The position numbers and the translations under genes were made by a program. A DNA stretch of 64,000 nt. It comes from Artemisia argyi (Eukaryota > Streptophyta > Magnoliopsida > Asterales > Asteraceae). The stretch spans positions 92,321,743 to 92,385,742 of the forward strand of contig CM060691.1 of NCBI GenBank assembly GCA_030686995.1. Reading direction: 5' to 3'. Of the stretch, positions 46,745 through 59,347 are shown one piece after another (the first letter of the stretch is position 1; each line of letters begins with the position of its first letter). The notes beneath the pieces are model-generated. The model was given only the letters and a program-made list of their open reading frames with translations. It was not told the DNA's origin and searched no databases.

Positions 46745-49700
46745 TGATTCGTTGTGTTTTGGTGTGTGCAAATAACAATTTATCAAAATATCAACAAACG
46801 TGAGGTTTAATTTGTCGTGAGACAAATAAACGTGAAGTAGTACGAGTAAACCGTTTAGGAAAACGATTACCTCACAAAACTTGTGAAAGTGATATTCAAA
46901 TTGTGAGACCGGGAAGTGATTTCCCGGGTCGTACCCCAACGAGGTGTGAATGGAAAGCTTCGAATGAGATTTGGATTAAAATCTTGTATGATTGGAAAGG
47001 TTATTTGGTTTTATGGTACGTTAAATTAACGAATTTGAAAAATTAACTAACGAAAATGAAAATAAATTAACCTAATGCAACTAACAATCTAATTAATACC
47101 TAAAACACTACGGGAAAACATAATTAGGTATCGGGAATCCTAAAACGTTAACTAAATAAAAATGCGACGTTTAATTAAAAATTACGCGAGTGCGCAAAAT
47201 AAAACGTGAATTTTGAGTTCCAAACGTCCTACGAGTTTACGAATAATTTTCTTACGTAATACAAGTCAAAAGAAAATTTTAGAAAAAAGAAATTTAATTT
47301 TTCGACAAAAATTCCATTTATAATTAATTAAAAACTAAATAATACGAATTAAATTCTAATAAATAAAGTACAATTCCTAAAAATCTGAAACTTTTTTATA
47401 AAAATTCTAAAAGTTACAACTAATTTTTAAAAAGTACAAGAAATTGTGATCTAATGTGAAAATCAGCAGGTATTAAGCTAATAAGCTAAATAAGCCAAAA
47501 AGGAAAAATGGGCTAAATAGAAAACAAATGGAAACATAAACGAATAAAGTCCCTAGGGCAGTTGGTTTGGTGTTGTGTGTTGTGTCGTGGGTGAGTCAAA
47601 CGACCAGGGTTCGAATCCCGGGTCCACTTTTTCTTTGCTTTTTATTTTCTTTTCAAACTCCCTAAACACAATTACTCAATGTTTTCAAAAGCAGGTTTAT
47701 TTTTCACAATCAATTTCCAACGACTCAATTCCTATTCAGGTTTAAAATCGAAGATGATCTGCTCAAGATTAGTTTCTTGCAATTTCACAAAATATTCAAA
47801 CTAAAATTTAAGAATAACTAATGAGCTCTCGACCATTTAGTCGAACACATAAACAACAACAAAAGTAACATCCAACAATGACACAGTTTCAACAACAAGA
47901 GATCACCAACAATGAAATTAAACAACAATGAAAAAAAAAAAGAAAACTGAATTAACAAGCTCAGTTGAAGACCTGCTGTTGCAACAGCAGGTATTGTCAG
48001 AAACGGGTCAGAAAAAGAGCCCAAATAAGCTAGAGAATAAGCGTTTGGGTGCAAACAAATTACACAAGCAACAAGACAGCCTAAGGGGGTTCATAAAGCA
48101 CCAAAAATCAAGGCTAATAGTTAAATACTAAGCTGGTTATGACCCAAGGAAAATGGATTAAAACTGATGTAGCTGGGTGCACAGGGGAGCTTGCAGCCCT
48201 GCAGGTCTCTTTGGGTGGCTGTGGGACCTACTAAAAAAATCACAAAAATAACACACCTATGGGATTCTAAAGTTGAGCTGTAAGACTACTTCCACAAGAA
48301 ATTTCAGGCCCTAATTCCAACTTCTAAATTCAAGAAAATTCCTGCAAGTTTAGGTTTTCTGCCTAAACTTCAACATTTTGACTTTTCTGTATTTTACTTA
48401 AGTTGACTTTAATGATTTTCTAATGGACCTAAGCTACTGAGGTGGATGTATTATGCTTGTATGAGACTTTTTTAAGCAGTCTAAACAAGTTTTAACTCCA
48501 AATGATGATTATAGGTTCTCAAATCTCAACAGTCAAACTGCCACAGAATTTAAAGGTGAGTTTTTGACTTTTCTTTGAAATATAACCACAAGGATGGTCA
48601 AATTGCACTGAAACCAGCTTAGACTCAATACACAAACTAACTATGACTCCTGATAACAACTATAGCACAATATTTAAACCTATTCCAAACACTCTTGTAC
48701 AAACTGATTTTAGAGGATTACAAAAGCAAATATCTTACTTACTGAGCTATGCTACCTACTTAATATTCAATATGCTAAATCAGATTTAAGCAAGCAAAAA
48801 TCAACAAGTATCAACAGCAAAGCACATTATGATCAAACTTGGTAAAACCTACTTGTCATCCAAAGTGTGAGGCTGAGAACCAGGAACCAAGAACCACCTA
48901 AACGCCCCCATGGGCTCTAAACCAAACTCCTTTCCATTCTGCAATTGCTAACTCCTTTTTTCTTTATACCCTTTTTTTACTTTCTTTTCTGGATTTGTTT
49001 TTCTTTTTCTCTTTTCTGAATTTCGTTTTTCTCAGATTCAAATGAAGTTTTTATAAATGATAAACAGAATATGATAAAACAGTAAGAAACACAAATAGAG
49101 ATAAACTTAAAATGCAATTTTCATTGAACTTTGAAACCTGAAATTACAATTCTGAAAACTAAAGTTTTTAAATTAGAAACTACAAGAGAAATTGAGATGA
49201 GATGCCCAAAGGGTTACACTAGCTATCTATTTATACTAAAAAAGTGGTAGGTACACAATCAAGCTTCTTCCTTGTCTTCATCCTTGGTGTGTTTGTTTGC
49301 TGAGGCAGAGAAAGCTTGTGAACCCTTTGTGCTTCATTGATATCACTTCACCACCCTTGGATTACATTTGAACTCATCACAACCCTTGACTCTAATTTTG
49401 GCGCCTAAATGGGTGGTGGATTGCCAGCTTGTCCTTCCTTGACTGGTTTAAGGTGTTAGGTACAAGATTGTGAGTGTGGAAATGGGATTAGGGAATGGAT
49501 TTGAGGACAAGAATGGATGTTGATGGTTGAGATGGTGATGGGGGGGTTTGTATGGATGTAGTCACGGGGGTGGAATTGGTGATGGAAGTGGTGTTATTTT
49601 TTATTCAGATTTTTGACCAGGGAGGAAGAAGGGGGTACGTTTGATTAATAAAACGTATTAGGGTTTAGTTATGGGCTAAGGGTGGATATCTGGGCCTTGG

Positions 49701-50266
49701 GTGGGGTTTCATTTAGTTGGTGGGCTGATGGGAGGATGGATGTTAGTATTAAGTACGTTTGGTTTAGTGTTGTAAAACCACAAGGACCAAATTTGCAACT
49801 TTGAAATTTCACGGACCATTCTTGTAAATATCCCACTTCACCGAGAGGACCAAACCTGTCAAGTTAGATAAACCATCGGACCAAAAATGCAATTTTCTAA
49901 ATTTGAAGCACCAGGGACTAAAATTGCCAATTTACCAAAGTTGAGGGACCAAACTTGTAATTTTTCCAAAAGTTTTTACCCAAAGATCATTTGTGATTTA
50001 TTTTGACTTTTAAAGAGCAAGGGTTGACTTTTCTTTGAAAATGATTGAACAGGGACTAGTTTTGTAAAACTTTGAAAGTTGGGGGACTGAAACTGCCAAA
50101 TATGCCAATTTTGTTCGTTTTTCGTTTGTTTTCACTCATTTTGCATCAGAAACATATAAAATACGATCTTTGGGATTTTCTTCGTATTTTGGTTCGTTTT
50201 TGATTGTTTTTGATCATTTTGCAGCTCAGATTTGACTAAAAATGATGAGTATTTACACACTCATCA
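46745..50266 (-). mobile_element. Solo LTR G, Athila-like, 3522 bp, TSD ATGTT/ATGCT
   Basis: It interrupts the integrase of element F. The flanks are ATGTT (46740-46744) and ATGCT (50267-50271), a 5-bp TSD with one substitution. On the minus strand it starts TGATGAGTGTGTAAATACTC and contains the same CATTTTGCATC...AACATATAAA text as E and H. It also carries a tRNA-like segment at 47548-47655 and the GGGACCAAA repeat array near 49780-50110. No element protein inside. Confidence 0.88.
47548..47655 (+). repeat. tRNA-like segment with B box, possible SINE remnant
   Basis: CCCTAGGGCAGTTGGTTTGG is followed at about 45 bp by GGTTCGAATCC (47608-47618), a perfect RNA polymerase III B-box consensus. 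A T-rich tail follows. It is not a foldable tRNA with clear arms and was not noticed in the related LTRs E and H. No TSD was found. Confidence 0.45.
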
Positions 50267-50271
50267 ATGCT

Positions 50272-50942
50272 CAAGCTCGATCGGAAGATGGCACATTTTC
50301 CCGTACACAAGTTTGTAAGGCGTACACCCAATGGGTGTTTTGTAAGCCGTACGAAAAGCCCAAAGTGCATCATCTTATTTATCCGACCACGATGCACGAT
50401 TTTCACCTACGGTTCTTTCTAAAATTCTTTTAATGCCCCGATTGGAAACTCTACTTGTCCACTCGTTTGAGGGTGGTACGCAGTAGAAAGATGGTGAGTT
50501 ACACCGTACTTTTGCATGACTTTGTCGAATTTGTCATTACAGAAGTGCGTACCACGATCACTAATAATAGCACGTGGAGTTCCAAATCGGGAAAAAGAGC
50601 TTTCAAAAATTTCACAACTACTCGGGCATCATTAGTGGGTAAAGCTTTCACTTCAACCCGTTTTGACAAGTAGTCAACAGCCACGAGTATGTATTTGTTG
50701 CCATGAGAAGACGGAAATGGCCCCATAAAGTCGATGCCCCAAACGTCAAAAATTTCACAAACTTTAATTGCATTTTGAGGCATTTTGTTCTTTTGTGAAA
50801 TGTTCCCGTGACGTTGACAAGCATCACAGGACTTGACTAACTCTTGGGCATCCTTGTAAATCGTGGGCCAATAGAATTCGGAATCAAACACCTTTTTGGC
50901 GGTGTAGTTGGGATTGTGGGGCCCCTCCCGTGGGACCAGCAT
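50272..50942 (-). pseudogene. Element F integrase, N-terminal and core part
   Basis: The zinc-binding region has [20 protein letters not shown]. The catalytic core follows with [20 protein letters not shown] (first Asp) and [15 protein letters not shown] frameshift after FLKALF blurs the second Asp region. Further down the reading resumes (SNRGIKRILERTV, then [14 protein letters not shown] and [18 protein letters not shown]) until solo LTR G. A stop interrupts WSDK. It is broken by frameshifts, a stop and the insertion. Confidence 0.83.
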
Positions 50943-51091
50943 GGCAAGCCTTTAAAATTTCAGTGGCTTCCTGACCATACACACACCACCGGATGACTTG
51001 ATCCGCGCAAATTTTGAACAAGAAGGGGTCGTCCCAGAAGTAATGTTTTACATCTTTGAAGAATTTATTTTTTTGTGGGACGACATCCCTT

Positions 51092-52518
51092 TCACAACAA
51101 AGTTACCCGCATGGTAATTTGCAAAATCGGCAAACCATGGGTAATCGAGTCTCCACGAAAAGAAACCGCATTGAGGGTTTTGAGAGGAAAAGTTTCATTT
51201 ATTTCCTTTTTCTCGAAAGCATCTTGGTGAGGGTTTTCAAGATGGGAGAGATCATCAGCAGCTAGGTTCTCAGATCCTTTTTTATCACGAATAATGATAT
51301 CAAATTCTTGCAAGAGGAGAACCCAACGGAGGAGTCTCGGCTTTGCATCTTGTTTTGCAAAGAGATACTTCAAAGCCGAGTGATCCGTATACACTATGCT
51401 CTTGGTCAATATCAAGTATGGCCAGAATTTTTCAAAAGCATACACCACAGCTAATAATTCTTTTTCAGTGGTGGTGTAATGGCTTTGAGCCTCGGTCATA
51501 GTTTTGCTGGCATAGTGTATAGGCTGAAAATGTTTTATTTTTCGTTGCCCCAAGACTGTCCCTATCGCATAATCACTAGCATCACACATGAGCTCGAAGG
51601 GCAAGTCCCAATCGGGGGCAACAAGAATCGGTGCCTCAGTAAGCTTTTTCTTTAATGTTTCAAAAGCTTCGATGCACTCGGGGGAGAAGATAAAAGGAGC
51701 ATCCTTTTTGAGGAGATGGGTCATAGACCGGGCGATTTTAGAAAAATCTTGAATAAACCTACGATAGAAACTGGCATGACCTAAAAAGCTCCTAACACCT
51801 TTTACGGTTGTGGGATGAGATAATTTTGCAATGACGTCCACTTTGGCTCTGTCAACCTCAATCTCGTTCTTTGAAATTTTATGGCCGAGGACAATGCCCT
51901 CTTTGACCATAAAGTGACTATTCTCCCAATTTAGACATAAATTTGTGTCTTCACAACGTTTGAGCATGCTGTCTAAATGGGAGAGACATGATTGAAATGA
52001 ATCCCCAATGACCGAAAAATCGTCCATAAAGACCTCCATAGTTTTTCCGATCATGTCGGAAAATATGGCCATCATACATCTTTGAAACGTGCCCGGAGCA
52101 TTACATAAACCAAATGGCATACGTTTATACGCAAAAGTTCCATATGGGCATGTGAAAGTGGTCTTTTCCTGATCTTGCGGATCAATGGGAATCTGAAAGT
52201 AACCCGAGAAACCATCAAGGAAGCAATAGTACTCATTCCCGCTAATCTCTCGAGCATCTGATCCATAAAGGGCAGAGGAAAATGGTCTTTACGGGTGGCG
52301 TCATTTAACTTGCGATAGTCAATGCAGACACGCCAGCCCGTAACCAAACGAGTTGGAATCAACTCATTTTCCTCGTTTGTGACAACAGTAATGCCACCCT
52401 TTTTTGGAACACAATGAATTGGGCTAACCAAAGGACTGTCCGAGATAGGGTAAATTAATCCGGCATCAAGAAGTTTTAAAACTTCTTGTTTGATTACCTC
52501 ATGAATTTTTGGATTCAC
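51092..52518 (-). pseudogene. Element F reverse transcriptase and RNase H
   Basis: RT begins near 52518 (VNPKIHEVIKQEVLKLLDAG, then [20 protein letters not shown]). A frameshift near 52200 separates the palm start (FLDGFSGY) from the rest, which resumes [16 protein letters not shown]. The catalytic box is FMDDF (YVDD-like) near 52020. RNase H follows: [19 protein letters not shown] (first Asp), [17 protein letters not shown] (Glu), and [13 protein letters not shown] (second Asp). The active-site residues remain, but the gene is frame-shifted. The linker between protease and RT (53025-52519) is acidic, with a stop near 52660. Confidence 0.87.
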
Positions 52519-53025
52519 CCTTCTTTGTTATTGGATTGCTGGTTTGAAGTCATCCTCCATTAAAATCTTGTGGGTACAAAATTTAGGGTCGATGCCCTTG
52601 ATGTCGGAGAGTCGCCAAGCAATTGCTTGTTTATGTGACGTTAAAACTTTTATGAAAGCGGCCTTTTACTCAACGCTTAAATCTTTGGCAATTATAACGG
52701 GTAATTTATCATCACCCTCCAGAAATGCATATTCAAGATGAGGCGGCAAGTCCTTAAGTTCAACCTCAGGGAAGTCATCAGTTTTCTCAACATTTTTGAC
52801 TTCCTCCTTATGAAGTGTTTGTGGTAGAACAGGAAGAGGAGAGGGATCTTCGTTTAATAATTTCTCAAGCAGGAGAATATCCCTCTCGGGGTCAATCTCT
52901 TGGTTATCGATTCCATCAGGAATTGAATCACTTTTGAGAAAGGCCTCAATTTCTTCTAAGATGAAGTCACTTCCCTCAAACGAAGTGAGGGAAGGAGAAG
53001 AATTGGCAATGATGGGGTAAGAAGA

Positions 53026-53712
53026 TTAAGTGAGGTTTTCACTCGAAGAATCATCAATGAAATCTAAAATCTCTTGAGCATACTCCTCAGCAGCAATATC
53101 GATGACGTCTATTTGGTTGACCGATTCTGAGTCATAATTGGAGGAGTATCTCGAAGTTTGATTTAGGTTGAAGGTAATGGCTTCCGTTCCAACACGCAAT
53201 GTGATCTCATGCTCAAATATATCGATAAGAGCACACCCAGTTCTAAGGAATCCCCTTCCAAGAATGAGAGGGACCCTAGAATCGGCATCAAAGTCAACAA
53301 TCACAAAATCTACCGGAAAATGGAACTTTCCCACTTTAACGAATACGTCCTCGGCAATGCCAAAAGGACGAGAAATCAAACGATCGACAAGCTCTAACGT
53401 CATGCACGTGGGAGTGAGTTCGGGAAGAGAGAGTTTCTTCCATACAGAATATGGCATCAGGTTAATGCTAGTACCTAGATCGGCCAAGGCGAAGCATTCA
53501 ACCATACCCGGGAAAGTACAAGGAATGAGAAATTTCCCGGGGTCTCCAAGCTTTTCAGGAAGCTTTTTCAAGAGAACTGCTAAGCAGTGCTCATTCAGAG
53601 GAGTTCTTGCCATCTCGAAGAGTTTTTCCTTATTACTTAACAGATTCTTGATTGTTGATGCAAACTTGGGCATCAAGAGAATAGCGTCCGTGAAGCTAAT
53701 GTCAAAGTGCAA
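53026..53712 (-). pseudogene. Element F aspartic protease
   Basis: 228 residues are open. The flap and active site read CFALADLGTSINLMPYSVWK, with D-L-G in place of the usual D-S/T-G, as is normal for Athila-type proteases. A later IVDFDADSRVPLILGRGFL is the second conserved block. The N-terminal third is the gag-protease spacer (LPEKLGDPGKFLIPCTFPG). The open frame itself is intact over its length, but gag and RT around it are broken. Confidence 0.85.
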
Positions 53713-53724
53713 ATCTTGGAAGAT

Positions 53725-55511
53725 TTAGAAAAATTTATCCATTTGGTGACTAGCCTTTTCGCAGAGCTTTTGTTCATTGAGACGTGATGGATAAGGAATA
53801 GAAGTTTTGGATTTAGGGTCGTCCACTAGAGTTTCTGGTGGTTCAAAGACAACTCCAAGCTTACATCTGGTTTCTGGAATAACCTGAGGTTGGACGTGTG
53901 CTGTACTTCGTGAGCTAGGAGGTTGCACTTTGTCCGTTGTCACCTCAGGTTCATGTTCCACTACATTTGGAGGAGAGGAAGAAGAGGTAGTAGGAATCGC
54001 GGGTTCATCATATGAAGCACCACTTCGTGTTGTGATCGCCTTAGCATCGCCCCTCGGGTTAGCGATCGTGTTGCTCGGTAAAGTAGTACCTGAGTCCGAG
54101 GGTCGATCATTTAAAGACTTCTTGATATCAGAAATCTGGCTGACCAGCAACTTGTTCAACTCTTCTTGGGACTTCATGAATTGCTTTAACAACTCATCAG
54201 ATGAAGGCCCAGTTGGAACAATGGCTTGCTTCGGATTAGGAAAATTTTGAGCTCGATTGTTCGGATTGGGACCTTGGTTGAAATTTCCTTGGTTTTGATA
54301 TTGGAAATTCCCTTGATTCTGGTGGTTGTTTCCATGAAAATTCCCGGGATTGAAATTACCCTGACCTTGGTTCCGGTTAAAGTTTCCTTGATTTTGATGT
54401 TGGAAACCTTGGTTTTGATTTTGAAAACCGTGACCCTAATTGAAGTTACCTTGGTTTTGAAAACCTTGGTTCACTCTATTTTGATTTTGGCCACGGTTTT
54501 GGACATTTTGGTTTTGATTAAAACCGGGAGGGCCATGATAATGGTAAGGACGATAGTTCAGGTCCATAAGAGGGCGGTATTGATTGCCTCCTTGATTTTG
54601 GGACCCGACAACAGCATGAGCTTCATATGGAGTACCATCAGTTGCTGTGCAATTGTAGTAGGCATGCGGCCCACCACGTGCTAGATTGACTCACAGAAGA
54701 TGAAGTGGAAGGACCCGCATTGATTTGAGAAACAATCGGTTTGCTTCGTGTAGAGCGGACCTTGGACTTGTTTTCTATGATCTGTAAAGCTTCTTTGGTG
54801 GTTCTACTCAAGAAATTACCTCCCACGGAGGCATTGAGAGAATCCTGATCAGCTTGGCTCACGCCATTGTAGAAAGTATCGAGTTGCATCAACTCTGAGA
54901 AACCATGATGTGGACACTTGCGAAGTAATTCTTTGAAACGATCCCACGCTTCACCAAAAGATTCATCATATTTCTGAGTGAACTTCGTGATTTCGTTCTT
55001 AAGACTCGTGGTCTTAGAAGGTGGGAAGAATTCATTCACAAATTTTTTCTCAAGATCTTCCCATGTCTCAATAGATCGAGGAGGTTGTTTTTCAAGCCAA
55101 ATCCGGGCTTGTCCCTCCAGTGAGAATGGGAAGAGAAGAAGTTTGATTGCTTCACAAGGGACATTCTTGTACTTGATGGTCGATGTGATTTTATTGAACC
55201 ATCGAATGTGAGCATGAGGATCGTCCCTCTCAAAACCCGTAGAATTGACTTGAGGTTACAAGATTGAGTAACCCGGTTTGAAGCTCAAAATTATCAGCCA
55301 TGATGGCTGGAACAACAATGGCATCTCCATAACCCTCGATGGGTGCTTGGAGAAGCTCACACATGGGGCGGTCTTCCGCCATGGTGACAGTGGGTGTGGC
55401 AACAGTATGGATCTCAGATCCGACTGTTGGTGCAGAACGTCTACGAGGTCTTCGAGGTTTCCTGATAAGCTCACGTAATGGGCTAGTGGACTTTGAAGAA
55501 CGAGTGCGCAT
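53725..55511 (-). pseudogene. Element F gag
   Basis: It starts MRTRSSKSTSPLREL at 55511, with the Athila-like segment MAEDRPMCELLQAPIEGYGD at about residue 45. One extra T in GGGTTTTGAGAGG near 55235 shifts the frame. The capsid resumes as NEFFPPSKTTSLKNEITKF and DESFGEAWDRFKELLRKCPH (55039-54700). Next comes an Asn/Gln-rich stretch (54640-54230), then SQEELNKLLVSQISDIKKSL and the Ala/Thr/Ser-rich end (54192-53725). At least two frameshifts or stops break it. No CCHC knuckle was seen in the readable parts. Confidence 0.85.
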
Positions 55512-55520
55512 GCACTAGGG

Positions 55521-56987
55521 ATAAAAACCAATCAAAACAAAATCGAGGCAAATCCACAGTGAACTTAAACCAATAATCACAAGCAAGTGGCTTCTTTAAG
55601 AAAGGTACACCACTCACAGAGATACAAAGGCAAGTTTTAAATCTTTGGTTTGGGAACTAATTATGTCCACACCCCCAGTTGGTAGGTGTTCTGTCTTGGT
55701 TTGCGACAGTTTATTTTTATGTATGATTATTATTCACAAGAAAAGACAGATGTTTTTGGGTTTTTTGTGTATGGGTGAAAAACTAGCCACTCATCGGGCG
55801 GGCCTTGAAACTAGTATTTTATATTTTTGAAATCTCAATTAAGTTATAAACAATTTTTTTTTAATATAACTTAATACAATAAGATTTTTTTATTAAGATA
55901 ATTAAGTCAAATTCAAACACCTCTAAAAATTTTTACTCAAAATAAAATTTTAAGATGTGGGCTGCAATTGATGTTTCTCATATGAGTAATTGACGAATAT
56001 GAAGTTCTTCAAAAAGAAAGAAAATAAATTGATAATCGATAGCAGACTAAACATTATCAAAACCTCAACATGAGTTAATTTTCTCTTAATTAAATTGAAG
56101 TTATATTACAACTTCCACATGATTTAGACTGCCTTAGATTCTCTCAACCACCTTCAATTTATTTTAGTTTTGGAATTATTCAAACTATTTCTATATTCAT
56201 TAATAAAATTAGAATACTAAGGAAGTTGTTGGCAAGAAGAAGATATATGCTTTACTTTAATGATTGAGTGTATTATAAAATTAGTTCATCTATTTGCATA
56301 ATTAAGCTCATATTATTCTCTAATATAATAAGGGATTAACAAAGGCATAAACATTATTCTTTTCTCTTTCACAAAAGGAGACAAGATATATTTTGACAAG
56401 AAACTATCATAAGTTTATATGAAAATCATTTTACTCAAGGTTGTTAAGATCAATATCTTACTATCGATCATGTTTATCTTTGCAAAATCGGAAGTGTAAG
56501 ATCAAATTGAGATCGAAAGATTCTAATTAAATGTCCAAATGTCTTATATCTCCAGTAATTTATATTTAAAAATGATAATGTAACAATAATTAAGTAAAGA
56601 GAGTTCAAAGAGTTATAACATAATGGAAATGAAACTCGCATGGCTTCAGGATACTAATTTATCTAATCGGTGATTCAGGTCGATTAATTTGTAGTATGAA
56701 AATCTATATATTTTACGCTTATATGTCACTTATGGTTGCTAATGCTTGCTTATTATTCCGCTTTAATAAAATACATTCGTTTATATTTTCTTTGTTTAAA
56801 TAATTTGAGGGAATTAAGATCGGATCAATTGAAATCTTACAATCTTATGGTAAGCTCGAGATTTTACGTAAGTTCCTATGTCTTCAAAAATCCTATAGAG
56901 GATCGACTCACATCCGCTTAGTAGAATCATAAACTCATGCGATCTTAAGAGAAAGATCACGATCTTAACAACTATGGTTTTAATTAA
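55521..56987. other. AT-rich region right of element F
   Basis: The first 300 bp may be the leader of F, but no primer-binding site was found. After 55830 it is AT-rich with no gene recognised. Confidence 0.5.
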
Positions 56988-57211
56988 GAGTTAATTACAT
57001 GTGTCGTTATTTTGGTTTACACTCTTTTTCATCTTTCGTCCTAAAACTTCAAAAATTACATCGTCCGTTCCTGTAAATTTAAAACTAAATTAAATCCTAC
57101 CCACCCGTTCCAACCATCCCACCTACCCGTCTTTGTTCTCCGGTCTTTGAGGTTTTAAGACAAAAAGTGAAAAAGTGTCTAAACCACAAAGACGATTTAT
57201 ATAATTCACTC
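56988..57211. mobile_element. Inverted-repeat element, about 224 bp
   Basis: The ends start GAGTTAATTACATGTG (left) and, on the complement, GAGTGAATTATATAAA (right). Inner arms (TTTTTCATCTTTCGTCCTAA / TTTTTCACTTTTTGTCTTAA) pair over about 65 bp. The flanking TAA on both sides is only three bases and is shared with the next element, so the superfamily is open. Confidence 0.6.
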
Positions 57212-57214
57212 TAA

Positions 57215-57440
57215 GGGGGCGTTTGGTTGGGGTAAATTCAAGGTAATTGAGGGGATTTGAAATTAAAATTGGTTCAATTGTCTTGTTTGATTCACAATAA
57301 ATATATGAGTCCTTTTCATTTCATTTATTAGTATTAATGGAGGTAAAAGTGAGCAATTTATAATTCCCTCCATATGAGAGACATTTTTATTTCTTTGAAA
57401 TTTTAAATAGCGCCATTTAAATATCTCGAACCAAACCCCC
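57215..57440. mobile_element. MITE, about 226 bp (GGGGGCGTTTGGTT ends)
   Basis: It begins GGGGGCGTTTGGTT and ends AACCAAACCCCC. The flanking triplets TAA and TGA could be a mutated 3-bp TSD as in PIF/Harbinger (Tourist-type) elements. No coding capacity. Confidence 0.6.
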
Positions 57441-57514
57441 TGAATCTTTTTGAAGGAAAATCAGTAAGTTTATTCATGTATTGCTATTTCTATTCAAAAC
57501 TAATAAATAGAAAA

Positions 57515-57802
57515 GGGGCAAATACCATAAAAAAGCATCACACTTGTCTTAAAATACACTTTTGGGTATCGAACAAATTTTTTTCCTCATTTGGGTACTA
57601 AACTTACATTTTTTCGCCTCTTTGAAGTACTTTGTGACGATTTTGCCCCTCAAATTATTAAAAATCCAGGGGTAAAAATGTCACAAAGTGCCTCAAAGAG
57701 GCAAAAAAATGTAAGTTTAGTACTCAAATAAGGAAAAAAATTTGTTCGATACCCAAAAGTAACTTTCTTAATAAGTACAATGCTTTAATATGTTATTTGC
57801 CC
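57515..57802. mobile_element. Palindromic Mutator-type MITE, 9-10-bp TSD
   Basis: Ends GGGGCAAATACC and, complement, GGGCAAATAACA. The two halves pair almost along the whole length (ACTTTTGGGTATCGAACAAA and others). It is flanked by AATAGAAAA (57506-57514 and 57803-57811), perhaps 10 bp with the next G. Nearly a full hairpin of 288 bp. Confidence 0.88.
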
Positions 57803-58424
57803 AATAGAAAAGTCACACTTTTAAGGTGATGCAACCATCGTCTCATGGATGATGCACTTTTCGTCTCATTTTAGTTGTTCATATAAGAAAATTTTTTAAT
57901 TTAATAACAGGCTAAATGCGATTTTATTTTAGCTAAATGTCAATTTTACGATCAAATGCTTTATAATATAGTAAGATCATCTATAAGACTATACTAGATA
58001 CATGACTTCTATATATTAAGATGAAGCACAAATTACATAAAATAAGATATATGTATATTTGTTGTTTTGTCATGTTATTGTCCATGAGACTATGACCATC
58101 TCTTGCAAGATGAACTCGTGTGATCTAAAACTAGATAACAAACTTTAACACGGAAATTGTCAAGCACATTACAACATATGTCAGACACAAAATAAAAGAA
58201 AGACATCCCTTATTAGAAACATCATCCCACGTCAATAACATGCTGGATGGTTATTCATAGAATGAACTAAGAAGCTAGTGATGACGGGAAAAATAACTAC
58301 GGATGATGACATCTATACGACTCCACTTTCTAAGTATGCTTATAAACACTTAACAAACAATCAACTACTAAATACAACTATACAGTATCACTCTAAGAGT
58401 GAAGTTGTAATTTTTAGTTCACTG
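57803..58424. other. Spacer, no gene recognised
   Basis: AT-rich, no ORF or repeat pairing found. Confidence 0.5.
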
Positions 58425-59112
58425 TAGTGTTCATCGGTTCGGTTTATGAATTTATTGGGTTGTCTAAGTTCAGGTTTAACGGTTTGAAAAATCTTAGAGA
58501 CAAAACCATATCAAGTAAAACCAAACAAAACATGAAATTTAAATTTGGTCCATCTTCTTTTAAAACAAAACCAAATTCCAATAATCTTCATAGCATAGTT
58601 TAATAACTAATTTATAAATACTTCAGCTTATGCCCAAACACTATAAGTCATTTAGTGATAAACAAAGACATAAAGGTTCCAACTAAGATTAACAAATCCA
58701 AAGGTCTGATAACTACGGAAGGGAGTTTGGTTCTTTAATCGGCATATTATATGTGAAACGATGGTTGGAGTTTTAAACGTGACATCGAAATAGAAAACCG
58801 AAGTAGGTTTGACATGCATCTATAAGCTTGATTTTATGATTTTCGTTCAAGGATAATTTAAGATCGTTAGTTTGACCCTAAATTAGAATTATATGTAACT
58901 GTTTTTTTATGTAGCTAGAAATGTTCAGGATTTTTTTGGCTCGGTTCGGATAAAATTGTCTATCAAACATTCAAACACAGATAAATATTTTGGTTTGGTC
59001 CCAACCTAAACCATAAATCAATTAAAAGATTCGGTTATATTTTATTCGGTTGGTTTCGGACTGATTTATACTTCCGTTTATTTGATGTCAAACCAAACAT
59101 TAAACACCCCTA
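58425..59112. mobile_element. Possible hAT-like non-autonomous element
   Basis: Left end TAGTGTTCATCGGTTCGG. Right end, complement, TAGGGGTGTTTAATGTTTGG. Several GGTT(C/T)GGTTT words lie inside. No TSD was found, so the boundaries are uncertain. Confidence 0.35.
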
Positions 59113-59303
59113 AATGTAATCAGTTTGAAATAAGAAAATCTTATACAGATTTCTTAAATCAATATATTATGATAAAACAAAACAGATAAACATGAACACT
59201 TTTCTTCATTTCTCACCCATTATATATTATATATATACTAAAACCCAAGAGGTTACTGTAGCAACCACTGTAGTTGCTACAGTGGACGTTACAGTATTTT
59301 TTT

Positions 59304-59305
<2 letters not shown>

Positions 59306-59341
<36 letters not shown>
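59306..59341. repeat. Poly-T run (36)
   Basis: An uninterrupted T tract inside the Helitron-like element. Confidence 0.95.
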
Positions 59342-59344
<3 letters not shown>

Positions 59345-59347
59345 TAT

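Larger units (their letters stand above)
42852..55520 (-). mobile_element. Athila-like Gypsy element F, 5' LTR absent
   Basis: Minus-strand order: gag (55511-53725), protease (53712-53026), RT and RNase H (52518-51092), integrase (50942-50272, then 46739-46460), truncated 3' LTR H (46459-42852). Solo LTR G interrupts the integrase at 46745-50266. The sequence to the right of 55520 shows neither a primer-binding site nor the family LTR start, so the 5' LTR is lost. RT with FMDDF and protease with ADLG are the forms usual in Athila elements. Confidence 0.87.

Noticed and set aside
55521..55850. Primer-binding site and 5' LTR of element F
   Set aside because: Neither TGGCGCC (minus strand) nor the family LTR tip hairpin was found.
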